Assembly (NCBI RefSeq): GCF_003366055.1
Contig: NZ_CP025544.1
Span: forward strand, 975,278 to 1,039,277
From: Candidatus Chromulinivorax destructor
GTDB taxonomy: Bacteria > Babelota > Babeliae > Babelales > Chromulinivoraceae
DNA: 64,000 nt
Reading direction: 5' to 3'
Shown here: in pieces, positions 26,830 to 34,715 of the stretch
Layout: each line of letters begins with the position of its first letter
Numbering within the stretch: position 1 is the stretch's first letter
Translations under genes and position numbers: made by a program
The notes under the pieces: model-generated
The model's input: only the letters and a program-made list of their open reading frames with translations
Databases searched by the model: none
What the model was told of the DNA's origin: nothing

Positions 26830-29800
26830 ATGAAAAAATGGTATCTGGTTGTAGTTGTAATACTATGTTCGCTGGTGTATGCAGACAAAAATAATGATGA
26901 TTTTAATCTTCATGCAAATTCATGGTCGCCTGCTTTAAACCAACCCGGAGGTGCTACGCGTAAATATGTTAATAGTGTTGATGGCATGGAATGTTTTATT
27001 ACGGAGACTGACTCTAAAAAAATTATAACATCCTACGATTGTTATGGTAATAAACTTCATACGTTTGATCTTTTTTATGGGAGTAGCCAAGAATCTGATT
27101 TTTTAAGTCTATTTCCTCAAGCAGCTGGCAGTTCTTCAGGACATTCTTCTCCTCCGTTACCTACAAATTATAACACCCCGCGTCTTAGTTCACCTCAGCA
27201 ATTACAACAATTTATTGAGCATCAAGAAAATGCTCGGCCAGGCAAGCGAGCTCGTAGTTTTCAGAATTCTATTACGGATCAACAAATTTTATCCAATCGC
27301 TATTTAGCTGGTGATGCAACCGATGAAGAAGTCAGGGCTTATTATGAAAATTTAGCTGTTGCTCAAGCATATGCAGAGCAACAAGAACAAGATCGATTAC
27401 AAGCAATTGCTGATTTAAAAGCATTACAGAAACGGCATGCACAGGAATGGAATCAGCTTCGTGCGCAACAACATGCAGCTCTTGCTCAAGAAAAAAAGAA
27501 TCATAAAGATAAACATTATATTAAACGATTGCGCGCTTCTCAAGAGCAAGCGCGCAATGAACTTTTGTTACAGCAATATGCTGAAAATCCTACCATGGCA
27601 AAATATTTTTATCTTGGATGTAAAAATATGAAAGATGGAGTATCCTCTCTTTTTGGGACACAATACAATCCATTACCAACTCAACAATCTACAATCATCA
27701 GCCCAGATCAGATTGAAGAAGATAGAGCTTTAATAACCTATGCACAACAGCACATAGATACTCATGCAAGATCATTAGATGATGAATATAATCTGCTTGA
27801 TCAATCAAAAAATCTTTCTCATCCATCACCTCAAGATGAAGTTGAGTTGCAAAATATCCATGATGAACATGTTGAACTCCTTGCAACTATTGCTGAGAAT
27901 GCGCCGCAAGAATTTATCGATGTTATGCAAGATCGATTGCAAGCTTTGCATGATTCATTACAAAATCCTACGCCTCGTGTTGTAAATTATCATTTACAAG
28001 ATGATACCATCAAGACGCTGCAGGCGTATAATATTGATCCTGCAATTTTTCTGAGCACTGACGGAGTTGCAATTCATCAGCAGCTTACGCAAGAACTTGT
28101 TGATATGCTTGATAATCTTGGTGCAATAGCGGTAAAGAATCCCACCAATATTGCTATGCAAGAAAGTTCTTTAATGTGCGCACAAGTAGCTGCATTGGCT
28201 CAACAAGAAAATAAAATTCATCATCTTGCACAAGCAGTTAGCGCTACCAATTGCACACACGGGCTATTCCATTATCTTGATGGATTAACACAGCATGGCT
28301 TTGAAAAATGTGAAAGTATGATGCAATCGTTAGCATATTTTTCGACCGAGCTTGCAAAGTATACCGGATCTGTAGCACGTGGTACAGCCCAAGGAATTAT
28401 CGCAACAGAAATCAGCTCTGCTGCCTTGGGGGCAGTTGGCTCTCTTGCGTCAAGCTGCGCGCCTGTGTTAACGGCTACTATCAGCTCAGCAGCATCTGCA
28501 GCTATTATTCCGATTGTATTAACAGCAGGATGTGTGTGCGCTACTGTTGCAGTTGGGGAACTTGCGCAACTTGGGTATTTTTATGCTACGGACCAGATGG
28601 TATCGTTTCATGAAGAGTGTGCCGGTATAACTAAATTTGCATCACAGTTTTATGATTTTAATCAAACGAGCTATCAACATGTTGAAAATGTTTCTCAAGC
28701 AGTAGCAACCGTAGTCTGGCCGAGGAAAGGTCAAGCAATCGTCAATGCATTGCAAGGCTTGCAGACCGTTCATTGTGATTTATATGTTGCAGGCGAAAAA
28801 TTAGTTCAAAAATCTTTTGCGACAACCAAAGACGTAGTTGCTCGAGCACAATCGATGGTTGAACATCATCAGCTCGATGCATTTAATGGTTTGTATAAAA
28901 AAATTATGGGCGAGCATTATTTCGATTTTTTTAAGAAAGAGCAGCTCAAGTTAGCAGGGGTACTAGATTCGGTCAGCATGCACGATCTATCATTATTCTT
29001 GCCTGCAAATACCCACGTATTGCTACAAAAAAGCATTGAAGAAAAAATTATAACTTCTGGTGTGAGTCAACTTGGCCAACATGCTATTGAATCTGCAAAC
29101 AAGTTAACGCCTGAACAAATGGCTGATTTTATCGCATGTCATAGCCACGAAGTTATAGCTCTACAAAACACCGTTCAGCAAGAAATTATGCAACAGCTCA
29201 ATCGTGTGCAGACGGTAGTTGATCTTACCATTCCGATAAGTTCAGCACGAGCTGTACAATTAGCAGAGCTTGCTCCTTCAATTCGCCAACTGCAAGAACT
29301 TGCAAAAAAGACTGCTAACTTTACCAACATGCATGAATTGATACAAGAAGATATCATGTATCTTAATCGAGTGTATAATTTGCAGACCTATAAACAAGAG
29401 CTTTTAAAGTTTCTTCAAGAACATAGACCATTTTTTATCTATGAAGGGCAAAAATATTATGTTGAAGATGTTGCATCGTATCACATTCATGCTGGAGATT
29501 ACTTTTTGAAGCATAATCCTGATGGAGGTCATTCTAATTATGGAGGAAATAAACTTGACCACTTTAGTTCACAGCTTATAAAACATGGTCCAGCTGGAAG
29601 TAAAGATCTATTGTTTACAAATCCAAGAAATAAAAATCGAACTAAAAAATCTTCTATATATCCTGAAGCTTGGTCAGAGTTGTTATGTGATTTAAAAGCG
29701 ATAGAAGCAATGACGAGTAATCAAATTTCCATAAAAAAAAGTGATGATTTGAAAATGATTAATATAACTGGATTTACACCAGAAAAAATTGAAATAAAAA

Positions 29801-29853
29801 TATGTTACGATATAGCTAATAAAAGAATTAAAACTCATCATCCTTTAATCTAA
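26830..29853 (+). CDS. Large exported protein with C-terminal EndoU-like nuclease domain (candidate polymorphic toxin 1)
   Basis: The signal peptide is MKKWYLVVVVILCSLVYA. A Pro/Ser-rich stretch and Gln/Glu/Arg-rich coiled coils follow, then an Ala-rich hydrophobic region (about 518-586, with GTAQGIIATE) that could insert in or cross a membrane. The last 130 residues fit the bacterial EndoU pattern in order: HIHAGD (885-890), DGGH (898-901), a Lys before an aromatic-Pro pair in TKKSSIYPEAWSE (938-950), and a closing strand IEIKICYDIANKRIKTHHPL. EndoU domains cleave RNA and are common at the C-terminus of bacterial contact toxins. An acidic small gene follows after 12 bp, as in toxin-immunity pairs. 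The delivery route is unknown; only a Sec signal is seen. EndoU assignment is by eye. Confidence 0.72.
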   Translation: MKKWYLVVVVILCSLVYADKNNDDFNLHANSWSPALNQPGGATRKYVNSVDGMECFITETDSKKIITSYDCYGNKLHTFDLFYGSSQESDFLSLFPQAAGSSSGHSSPPLPTNYNTPRLSSPQQLQQFIEHQENARPGKRARSFQNSITDQQILSNRYLAGDATDEEVRAYYENLAVAQAYAEQQEQDRLQAIADLKALQKRHAQEWNQLRAQQHAALAQEKKNHKDKHYIKRLRASQEQARNELLLQQYAENPTMAKYFYLGCKNMKDGVSSLFGTQYNPLPTQQSTIISPDQIEEDRALITYAQQHIDTHARSLDDEYNLLDQSKNLSHPSPQDEVELQNIHDEHVELLATIAENAPQEFIDVMQDRLQALHDSLQNPTPRVVNYHLQDDTIKTLQAYNIDPAIFLSTDGVAIHQQLTQELVDMLDNLGAIAVKNPTNIAMQESSLMCAQVAALAQQENKIHHLAQAVSATNCTHGLFHYLDGLTQHGFEKCESMMQSLAYFSTELAKYTGSVARGTAQGIIATEISSAALGAVGSLASSCAPVLTATISSAASAAIIPIVLTAGCVCATVAVGELAQLGYFYATDQMVSFHEECAGITKFASQFYDFNQTSYQHVENVSQAVATVVWPRKGQAIVNALQGLQTVHCDLYVAGEKLVQKSFATTKDVVARAQSMVEHHQLDAFNGLYKKIMGEHYFDFFKKEQLKLAGVLDSVSMHDLSLFLPANTHVLLQKSIEEKIITSGVSQLGQHAIESANKLTPEQMADFIACHSHEVIALQNTVQQEIMQQLNRVQTVVDLTIPISSARAVQLAELAPSIRQLQELAKKTANFTNMHELIQEDIMYLNRVYNLQTYKQELLKFLQEHRPFFIYEGQKYYVEDVASYHIHAGDYFLKHNPDGGHSNYGGNKLDHFSSQLIKHGPAGSKDLLFTNPRNKNRTKKSSIYPEAWSELLCDLKAIEAMTSNQISIKKSDDLKMINITGFTPEKIEIKICYDIANKRIKTHHPLI

Positions 29854-29865
29854 CGTAGGTTTTTA

Positions 29866-30339
29866 ATGAAAGAATATTTATTTTTATATAAAGAGTTTAA
29901 TAATAGATACTATAGCATTGTAAATCATCCAAATACTTCATTAAGATTTTTAAGTACTTTTCTGGCAGAAGATTTTAGGCCTTGGGATACAGATTTTTTA
30001 ATTCAACCGATAAATCTCTATAATGACAATTTTATTTATCATGATTTTGAACAAAGAATGTTGTATATAGGATTTTCTGAATGGTCTTTATCTGACGGAG
30101 AAATGCACTGTCCTGATGAAGAAGAATTCCCTCAGTATGTCAATGAAACTAACAGCTGCAAAATGAGTGTTGATAATTTTATGGAATTTAGACAAAGCTG
30201 GATTGCAATAAAAAAGAATCTTCCTGATTTTGTGTTACTCTACCGTGATGAGTTAGATTGGGTTCATTGTAGAGGTTTTGCTACACAAGCTGATATGGAA
30301 TTATTTGTAAAGAACTATACAGTTCAAGTTGCCCATTAA
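29866..30339 (+). CDS. Candidate immunity protein for toxin 1 (157 aa)
   Basis: It starts 12 bp after the toxin-like gene, with GTAGG before the ATG. It has no signal peptide, as expected for a cytoplasmic immunity protein, and is acidic (for example CPDEEEFPQYVNET). Its C-terminal part, FVLLYRDELDWVHCRGFATQ, resembles FLLLYLDDKSWYNVLPFETE and FALIYLDDKDWYDVLPFDTQ in the two genes after the second toxin-like gene, so all three appear to be one family. Neutralising the neighbouring nuclease is inferred from position, charge and family sharing; I do not recognise a named immunity family. Confidence 0.65.
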   Translation: MKEYLFLYKEFNNRYYSIVNHPNTSLRFLSTFLAEDFRPWDTDFLIQPINLYNDNFIYHDFEQRMLYIGFSEWSLSDGEMHCPDEEEFPQYVNETNSCKMSVDNFMEFRQSWIAIKKNLPDFVLLYRDELDWVHCRGFATQADMELFVKNYTVQVAH

Positions 30340-30388
30340 CAGATAGTTGCATACGTTATATTTATGAAATAAACAGAGTAAGTAATGA

Positions 30389-30473
30389 CCCCGGACTGAA
30401 GTCCAGGGCTTTCAAAAATGAAAACGGTCATTCATCCCCGGGCTTAAAAGACCCAGGGTTTTCTGACCTGGGT
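30389..30473. repeat. Cluster of GC-rich hairpins
   Basis: CCCCGGACTGAAGTCCAGGG, a CCCCGGGCTTAAAAGACCCA segment and ACCCAGGGTTTTCTGACCTG with GGT can each fold as a small hairpin. The block is far more GC-rich than its surroundings and sits just before a perfect terminator. Relation to the dispersed TIR repeat is not apparent. Confidence 0.5.
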
Positions 30474-30480
30474 AATAAAA

Positions 30481-30508
30481 ATAGAAGGGAGCAGCTGCTC
30501 CCTTCTAT
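30481..30508. terminator. Perfect palindromic terminator between converging genes
   Basis: ATAGAAGGGAGCAG is followed directly by CTGCTCCCTTCTAT, a 28-bp perfect palindrome, between the 157-aa gene and dsbD. Confidence 0.7.
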
Positions 30509-30528
30509 CATATATTGATGTTCTAGAA

Positions 30529-32319
30529 TTATTGAACGAACTTTTTAAGTTGCGCAATAAAAAGTTCAATCGTCATGCTATACGGTTCGCTGGTCCATTT
30601 TTCAAGCACCGTTTCAGTCGTTGGATCAATTAAAAGCATCGTTGGCTGCGCGTAGACTTTATACTGTTCTTTGAGCATTGCGTAGTCAGGGTTATTACTA
30701 TGCGTTGCATCAATTTTTACAAAGGTAATAATGTCTGCAGTTGCGCGATTAAAATCATCATTTTTAAATACTTTTTTATCAATTGCTTTGCAGATTGTGC
30801 AATGGTTTGCCCAGAAATCAACAAATAATAATGTTTTATTTTCTCGAGCGGTTGCAAGAGCAGTTGCATAATCAGCTTGCCATGCAACTGATTTTTGCGT
30901 ATTGATCGTCTCTTTGTAAAAAGTCTTTTCGTACGATTGCATTGCCATTAACATGGTTGCACCAATCATGATAATGCTGATTCCGTTGTACACATTTTTT
31001 GTGGTAGGGCTACTGTACGCACCAGGACCTGCAAGATAAAATGATGCAGTAAACATGGTAAATGCAGTGAACAACCAGTACACAACAGCAACTGGTAAAA
31101 TATTTGAAAGGTAGTAAAAACAGGTTGCAAGCATAAAAAAGCCAAGTGCTTTTTTAATCTCGACCATCCACATACCAGATTTTGGTAACAAGTACAGTGA
31201 GTTTGAAAATGTTCCAATAACAATAAGTGGGAAGCTTAAGCCAATACCAAATGAAAATAACAGCATAAATCCTAAAATGTTATTACCCATCGTTGCAACG
31301 ATACTTAAAAGCAAAGCTAACCCAGGTGATACGCATGGGCTTGCAATGGTTCCACTAATCGCACCAAATAAAAATGCTGACATGTACGGACCAAAGCTTT
31401 TGTAGAGTTTGATTTCGCCTTTCATGAATGGCGGAATGTACATATCTATCACACCAATCATCGTCAGTGACATGTAGCCAATAAACAGCACGAGTGCAAT
31501 TACAAACATTGGTTGAGATAATAATGATCCAAATGAGCTTCCTGCAACGGTCGCAAGGAGTCCAAGGCATGCAAAGGTTGTTGCCATACCACATGCATAG
31601 CTCATAGAGCCTAAGAAATTAGACAGCAATGATTTTTTACCATGGCTGTGCAAAATACCAATTGTTATAGGAATCATTGGGTAAATGCATGGTGTTAAGC
31701 TGAGTAAAAGACCTAAGATAAGTGCCAGTAAAATTTGAGCCCATGGCGTCTGTGTTGTTTTAACAAGATTTTGAAAATAGCCAACCCATGAATGATCTTC
31801 TTGAAATTTTGTTTGCTGAGCAACTGGCATTGCAACGATGTTGGTCGTTACTATTGGTTGATCTTCAGCTATGTGATTGTCAAATTGTAGCGGGAAAATA
31901 GCATCTTTTAAGCTATTTTCTAACGTTGAAAGATAGCTAATATGCAATGAACCATCAACTTTTTGTTGAGGTTTTGTGCATGTAATGCGCGTTGTTACGA
32001 TAAAATCTTGATCGTATACTTGTTTGTCTTGTTTAAATTCAGGGATATATTTTTTTGTTGCAGGAACATTCGTAGAACTGCCTATAACTTGCAAGTCAGG
32101 ATTATTGACTGAAATATTGAGCGTTCGTGCAAAGATTGCTTCATTTTCTTGCAGTGTAAAGGTTACTGCAATATTTTGGTTGAGCTCATCAAGTTGCGTA
32201 ACTTTATACGAAAAATCAACAGCATTGAGCATAAGCGTTGAGCAGAGCAAAAAAAAGCTTATAATTTTTTTTGATTGTTTTACATAGAGTGGATATTGAT
32301 GTTGCATACGGTCATTCAT
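30529..32319 (-). CDS. dsbD: Thiol:disulfide interchange protein DsbD
   Basis: DsbD passes electrons from cytoplasmic thioredoxin to periplasmic thiols. The start at 32319 (MNDRMQHQYPLYVKQ) is preceded by AAAAGGAATTTT. After the signal region comes an N-terminal beta domain, then eight or so membrane segments with both transmembrane Cys, in TPCIYPM (about residue 210) and ASPCVSPG (about 327). The C-terminal thioredoxin domain has FWANHCTICKAID (about 506). The N-terminal domain lacks the usual Cys pair: where E. coli has a CADAGFC-like segment, this reads ISYLSTLENSLKDAIFPLQF. The gene starts 10 bp after the DUF4097-like gene, so the two form an operon. Confidence 0.93.
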   Translation of the reverse strand: MNDRMQHQYPLYVKQSKKIISFFLLCSTLMLNAVDFSYKVTQLDELNQNIAVTFTLQENEAIFARTLNISVNNPDLQVIGSSTNVPATKKYIPEFKQDKQVYDQDFIVTTRITCTKPQQKVDGSLHISYLSTLENSLKDAIFPLQFDNHIAEDQPIVTTNIVAMPVAQQTKFQEDHSWVGYFQNLVKTTQTPWAQILLALILGLLLSLTPCIYPMIPITIGILHSHGKKSLLSNFLGSMSYACGMATTFACLGLLATVAGSSFGSLLSQPMFVIALVLFIGYMSLTMIGVIDMYIPPFMKGEIKLYKSFGPYMSAFLFGAISGTIASPCVSPGLALLLSIVATMGNNILGFMLLFSFGIGLSFPLIVIGTFSNSLYLLPKSGMWMVEIKKALGFFMLATCFYYLSNILPVAVVYWLFTAFTMFTASFYLAGPGAYSSPTTKNVYNGISIIMIGATMLMAMQSYEKTFYKETINTQKSVAWQADYATALATARENKTLLFVDFWANHCTICKAIDKKVFKNDDFNRATADIITFVKIDATHSNNPDYAMLKEQYKVYAQPTMLLIDPTTETVLEKWTSEPYSMTIELFIAQLKKFVQ

Positions 32320-32329
32320 AAAATTCCTT

Positions 32330-33148
32330 TTAAAAAATATCATTTTGTTTGGTATACGGAAGAATTGCAATACAGCCGTTATGAGCAGTCATATGCAATG
32401 CTGATGCTGGCGTTCCAATTGAGCCATCAGCAGTTTGACGAAACTCTTTCCATGCAGCTGCATCAAGTTTGGTTGTTTTACTGCTCAGAGTTATAGGGAT
32501 ATCAGATGTTATTTTACCTTGAGGAGCACAAGCATGAACATGTGTATTACTAGTTGCTGTCGTATAAAATTCAATATTTCCTTTATCAGTTTCAAGGTTG
32601 CATATTTTATCTGCTTGCATGCTATCAGTTCGCATGCAGATTAAACCATTGCCAGTGTGCGCTTGCAGGTTATCGTGAGGGTTGAGTAATTTTATATCTC
32701 CAGCACCCGTTGCAAGATCTAAGGTCCCGTATACATCTTTTACGACGATGTCACCTTGCTTGGTTTTGATAGTAATGTTGGTATCATGCGGGACTAAAAT
32801 ATTAAAAAGGACCGATCCTTTTATTTTAGAATCAAGAAAGGTTGTATGAATTTTGATACTGTTGTCGATACACTCAATATCAATGTTAATATCTTTGATG
32901 GTAGCCTGTGGGGCTGTTGTAATAATTTCTAGAGCTATAGTTTTTTGTTTCCAACTATTAATAATCACTGCGCCTTGTTCATTGTTGATAGCAATGAGTT
33001 GCGCTTTGTCAAACTCTTTATGCATAATAAGTTCAGTGGTATTATTTATTTTTGTTACAATGGTGTCGATCCATGTATTCCAAAAACTATGCATCACCTG
33101 CGTTGATGATAAAAGTGCCATGGTTACGCAAACGTGATAAAATTTCAT
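32330..33148 (-). CDS. Exported beta-solenoid (DUF4097-like) protein
   Basis: The N-terminus (MKFYHVCVTMALLSSTQVMH) is a signal peptide and AAGGAGA precedes the ATG. The body shows the short alternating strands and Gly-Asp turns of DUF4097-type putative adhesin domains, for example IKTKQGDIVVKDVYGTLDLA, TGAGDIKLLNP, TGNGLICMRT and TDKGNIEFYTT. Such proteins are found at the envelope of many bacteria and their role is poorly known. Co-transcription with dsbD (10 bp gap) may mean a link to envelope protein folding, but only two or three Cys are present. Moderate certainty of family. Confidence 0.7.
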   Translation of the reverse strand: MKFYHVCVTMALLSSTQVMHSFWNTWIDTIVTKINNTTELIMHKEFDKAQLIAINNEQGAVIINSWKQKTIALEIITTAPQATIKDINIDIECIDNSIKIHTTFLDSKIKGSVLFNILVPHDTNITIKTKQGDIVVKDVYGTLDLATGAGDIKLLNPHDNLQAHTGNGLICMRTDSMQADKICNLETDKGNIEFYTTATSNTHVHACAPQGKITSDIPITLSSKTTKLDAAAWKEFRQTADGSIGTPASALHMTAHNGCIAILPYTKQNDIF

Positions 33149-33183
33149 GAACGTATCTCCTTGTATAATAAAAGAGCGATAAT

Positions 33184-34467
33184 ATGAAAATTCTTAATGC
33201 AATTCAACTTAGTGTATCCAAGATAGTAAAAAAGCAAAGGTTCGTAAAAAATATTTTTGCAGCAATCCATGAACATGGAGGTAAAGTTCTTTTAGTTGGG
33301 GGAGCTGTTCGTGATCTTTTATTAGAAAAAACATCTCAAGATCTTGATTTTGAAGTGTATGGAATTCCCCTAGAAAAATTACAAGAAATCTTAGAATTAC
33401 ATGGCCCGGTCAGCTTTGTTGGCAAATCGTTTGGAGTGTTACGTTTACATGGCCTTGATGTTGATTGGTCACTGCCACGAAAAGACAGCTCCGGTCGCCA
33501 TCCCGTCGTTGCTTACGATCCGTACATGAGCTATGAGCAAGCTTTTATTCGTCGAGACCTGACAATCAATGCCATGGGAATAGACATGCAGACGTATGAA
33601 CTCATTGATTTGTATGGTGGTTTACATGATCTGCAGCATAAAATTTTACGAGCGCCTGACCTAGAATTTTTTGTACAAGATCCATTACGATTATTGCGCG
33701 TCATGCAGTTTGTGGGTAGGTTTGAGATGTTAGTTGCTCAAGACTTATCAGATGCGTGCAAACAGGTCGACGTCAGCAAAGTGTCACAAGAGCGCATCGA
33801 ACAAGAATTTTCGAAGCTTTTTTTGCAAGCAGCACATCCATCACTTGGCTTACAGTGGCTTGTAGCAATAGATCGATTCCATCACTTTTTCCCGGGAATT
33901 AAGCTGACTGAAGAATTAACTGCAATGATCGATCAAGCTGCACAACAACAGCATAATTGTGATCAAAAAAAATTAGCCTGCATCTGGGCTGTTATCGCAG
34001 GCTCTTTGCCACTGTATACTCAGCGTTCTGAAATACATCTGGTACAAGCAACTTATGCTGATAAACAACCCGTCATGCAGTTCATGAAAAAATTAACTGG
34101 GCACCAAAAACTAGTCAGCATGATTGCAGACCTTGTCTGGTATGCACCTATGTTATCAACTGATCTGACTGATGCGCAACTCAAGTGGCTTGCAGTCTGG
34201 TTGAGCCCAGATACCTCTTTGCGGCTGCTCGTGCAGTATGCAAGATTGCAACAAGGTGATACTGACAACATAGCTCTTGTAAAAAATCGAATTGAGCACT
34301 TAGGAATTTTAGATAGGCCAGTGCAACCGTTACTGACTGGCAAAGATTTGCTTGATATTGCACAAGGTCCTGCGCTGGGAAAGCTTGTTAAAAAAGCATA
34401 CCAACTGCAGATCGATCAAGGTATCGTTGATCGATTTGTTCTCAAAAATTTGGTTCACACAACATAG
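33184..34467 (+). CDS. cca: CCA-adding enzyme / tRNA nucleotidyltransferase
   Basis: This enzyme adds or repairs the 3' CCA of tRNAs. The class II nucleotidyltransferase core is clear: LLVGGAVRDLLL, the metal-binding pair in DLDFEVYG, FIRRDLTINAMGID and the DPLRLLRVMQFVGRF helix. The 427-residue length is within the family, and the C-terminal part looks like an HD-less helical tail. It is transcribed divergently from the DUF4097-like gene only 35 bp away. The last codons, encoding NLVHTT, and the stop lie within a sequence matching the end of the dispersed repeat (AATTTGGTTCACACAACAT), so the C-terminus may have been altered by it. Poly(A) polymerase activity is an alternative. Confidence 0.9.
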   Translation: MKILNAIQLSVSKIVKKQRFVKNIFAAIHEHGGKVLLVGGAVRDLLLEKTSQDLDFEVYGIPLEKLQEILELHGPVSFVGKSFGVLRLHGLDVDWSLPRKDSSGRHPVVAYDPYMSYEQAFIRRDLTINAMGIDMQTYELIDLYGGLHDLQHKILRAPDLEFFVQDPLRLLRVMQFVGRFEMLVAQDLSDACKQVDVSKVSQERIEQEFSKLFLQAAHPSLGLQWLVAIDRFHHFFPGIKLTEELTAMIDQAAQQQHNCDQKKLACIWAVIAGSLPLYTQRSEIHLVQATYADKQPVMQFMKKLTGHQKLVSMIADLVWYAPMLSTDLTDAQLKWLAVWLSPDTSLRLLVQYARLQQGDTDNIALVKNRIEHLGILDRPVQPLLTGKDLLDIAQGPALGKLVKKAYQLQIDQGIVDRFVLKNLVHTT

Positions 34468-34474
34468 TCTTATT

Positions 34475-34568
34475 ATTTCTGTTATACATGAGTGTTACAT
34501 TTTATGACCTTGTAACACGTGTTTTCTGTCAGGGCACACTGTTATGTTTGATCATGTATAACAGAAAT
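34475..34568. repeat. Nested inverted-repeat element (94 bp)
   Basis: ATTTCTGTTATACATGA (34475-34491) and TCATGTATAACAGAAAT (34552-34568) are perfect 17-bp inverted repeats. Inside, GTGTTACA pairs with TGTAACAC, and a smaller GTGT/ACAC pair follows. A T run after the right arm could make it a terminator for cca. It may equally be a small mobile element or a structured RNA. Confidence 0.6.
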
Positions 34569-34594
34569 GATTTTTTTAGACTCAGTACAAAGTA

Positions 34595-34607
34595 TTTCAC
34601 GCTGAAA
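34595..34607. promoter_or_regulatory. Short palindrome TTTCACGCTGAAA, copy 2
   Basis: It is identical to the site at 25922 and lies about 110 bp before the second toxin-like gene. The role is unknown. Confidence 0.35.
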
Positions 34608-34715
34608 CTATAATGTCGATTGGCAGCTTATTATAAAGATTTTTAAATTTGACTTATGGTGTAAATAAGTTCAAATTTAAAATAATAAGTATGTTCTCTT
34701 CACGATCGGGTTGTT

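Noticed and set aside
26830-29853. Two-partner-secretion (CdiA/FhaB) exoprotein
   Set aside because: No TPS domain or filamentous haemagglutinin repeats and no TpsB gene nearby; only a Sec signal and coiled coils are seen.
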